Assembly (NCBI GenBank): GCA_026706505.1
Contig: JAPOYQ010000783.1
Location: 1-6,706, forward strand
Direction: 5' to 3'
DNA length: 6,706 nt
Source: Gemmatimonadota bacterium
GTDB lineage: Bacteria; Latescibacterota; UBA2968; UBA8231
Shown piece after piece: positions 5,798-6,706 of this stretch. The notes below the pieces were generated by a model. It made no database searches and was not told the origin of the DNA. It worked only from the letters and a program-made list of their open reading frames with translations. Position 1 is the stretch's first letter. Every line of letters begins with the position of its first letter. Made by a program: the position numbers and the translations under genes.

Positions 5798-6706
5798 ATG
5801 ACCGACAAAGCCAAATGGGCTTGGACAACGCTGACCCTGATTCTGCTGGTCCTGCTACCAGGAGTCTATTTCTACTTTTCGGCCCCCACTGAGCCTCCTC
5901 CCGAGCCTCCTCTCGAGGTTCTCACACCGGAGCCGCCGAGCCCAATCGCCGTGCTGATCGCCGAAGACCGCTGCGATCTCGCCTATCCCCAACTCGCCGT
6001 GCTAGACACGATTCAACACGAGCCGACCGCTCAAGCACACTTCGAGTTCCAGCGGGCGTTTTGCGAGCGCATGCTCAAAGAGCCAAGCCGCGCGTACGAT
6101 CGTCTGCGCGATCTCGACCTACCGGCCTTGGACGACTACCGCCGCTTCTGGATGGCCTGCTCTCTAGAGGACATGGACCAAACGCACGACGCCATCGCCG
6201 AGTACGAAAACTTTCTGGCAACCTCGGCCAATCCGGTCCTTCGCAACCCAGCCCGCCTGCGCTTGGCCTCCCTCTACCGGACCGCCGGCCAACCCGCCAA
6301 GGCCCTCGCCCTGTACGAGGAGCAGCTCCCGCAAGACTCCGATCCAGCGCGGGTGCTCTACTTGCTCGCAACCACCAGCCAAAAGCACAACTCAGCGCGG
6401 GCGCAAAAGTGGCGTTTAGAGTTGCTGGAGAACCATCCCCGTTCCAAGCACGCCCGCAATAGCCTGTCGCATCTGCCCAAGAAGCTCGACGCCCGCACGG
6501 CTTATGCCAAGGCCCACACCCATTACAGCCACAAGCAGTACAACCAAGCCATCAAGAGCTTTCGGCACTTCGTCCGCACGCACAGCGACGACCAGCGCGC
6601 CGCCAAAGCACATTACATGCTCGGCCGGGCCCACCAATCTGCGGGGCACTACACCAAGGCCGAGCAGGTTTTTCGCACGGTTCACGAGCGCTACGGCAGC
6701 CCAGCG
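5798..6706 (+). CDS. Membrane-anchored or exported TPR-repeat protein, 3' end cut by the window
   Basis: An ATG at 5798 opens a frame that stays open to the last base: 303 codons with no stop. Residues 1-7 carry two lysines, and about 8-27 (WTTLTLILLVLLPGVYFYF) form a hydrophobic segment, a signal peptide or signal anchor. A Pro/Glu-rich linker (29-49) follows, with EPP repeated at four-residue spacing, so most of the chain should lie outside the cytoplasm. From about 60 on it is alpha-helical with TPR-like units near 115-146, 149-183, 235-266 and 267-303, showing the alternating small and aromatic residues of the family (for example ARLRLASLYRTAGQPAKAL). The later units resemble the helical N-terminal part of soluble lytic murein transglycosylases, but no catalytic domain is inside the window, so that is only a guess. 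An outer-membrane assembly or generic TPR scaffold is equally possible. No clear Shine-Dalgarno precedes the ATG. Separated from the pdh operon by a terminator, it is probably functionally unrelated. Confidence 0.85.
   Translation, partial: MTDKAKWAWTTLTLILLVLLPGVYFYFSAPTEPPPEPPLEVLTPEPPSPIAVLIAEDRCDLAYPQLAVLDTIQHEPTAQAHFEFQRAFCERMLKEPSRAYDRLRDLDLPALDDYRRFWMACSLEDMDQTHDAIAEYENFLATSANPVLRNPARLRLASLYRTAGQPAKALALYEEQLPQDSDPARVLYLLATTSQKHNSARAQKWRLELLENHPRSKHARNSLSHLPKKLDARTAYAKAHTHYSHKQYNQAIKSFRHFVRTHSDDQRAAKAHYMLGRAHQSAGHYTKAEQVFRTVHERYGSPA

Noticed and set aside
6061..6462. Forward 133-codon frame and the reverse frames between 6075 and 6685
   Set aside because: These are shadows of the TPR frame that starts at 5798, which has a membrane segment, a linker and helical repeats.
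1..6706. CRISPR arrays, tRNA or rRNA genes, insertion sequences and attachment sites
   Set aside because: No regularly spaced repeats, cloverleaf signatures, transposase motifs or long terminal inverted repeats were seen. The window is almost filled by four protein genes.
1..6706. The tetranucleotide CTAG seems frequent, whereas it is scarce in many Proteobacteria
   Set aside because: By eye there are about 20 copies, near what base composition alone would predict, so this is at most a weak hint about lineage.

Overview
The window is GC-rich bacterial DNA. It carries a complete pyruvate dehydrogenase complex operon on the + strand, followed by the 5' part of an unrelated gene for a membrane-anchored TPR protein. 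All supported genes lie on the + strand. The E1 is the homodimeric AceE type found in Proteobacteria and several other phyla, not the split alpha/beta type of Firmicutes and mitochondria. This, with the N-terminal membrane segment of the last gene, fits a Gram-negative organism. I cannot name a genus or phylum from the sequence, and an uncultured lineage is possible.

Layout: positions 1-174 are a leader that turns AT-rich at about 61-150 and holds a credible sigma70-like promoter. aceE (175-2835, E1) is followed by the E2 gene (2850-4136, or from a GTG at 2832 that overlaps the aceE stop) and by the E3 gene (4144-5559), whose ribosome binding site overlaps the E2 stop codon. The spacing points to one transcript with translational coupling. 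A rho-independent terminator at 5683-5701 probably ends it. A weak promoter may lie just beyond, and the TPR gene starts at 5798 and runs off the end of the window.

The three enzymes work as one machine. E1 decarboxylates pyruvate on thiamine diphosphate and passes the acetyl group to the lipoyl-lysine of E2. E2 transfers it to CoA, and E3 reoxidises the dihydrolipoyl group with FAD and NAD+. All key catalytic motifs are intact in all three, so the complex should work. The E2 has one lipoyl domain, against three in E. coli.

I do not see a previously undescribed system here. The observations worth a second look are small: the 3'-cut TPR protein, a short protein-like reverse-strand frame in the 5560-5797 gap, two perfect palindromes beside it, an unusual spacer in the E3 redox motif, and a dnaX-type slippery heptamer between the E2 domains.
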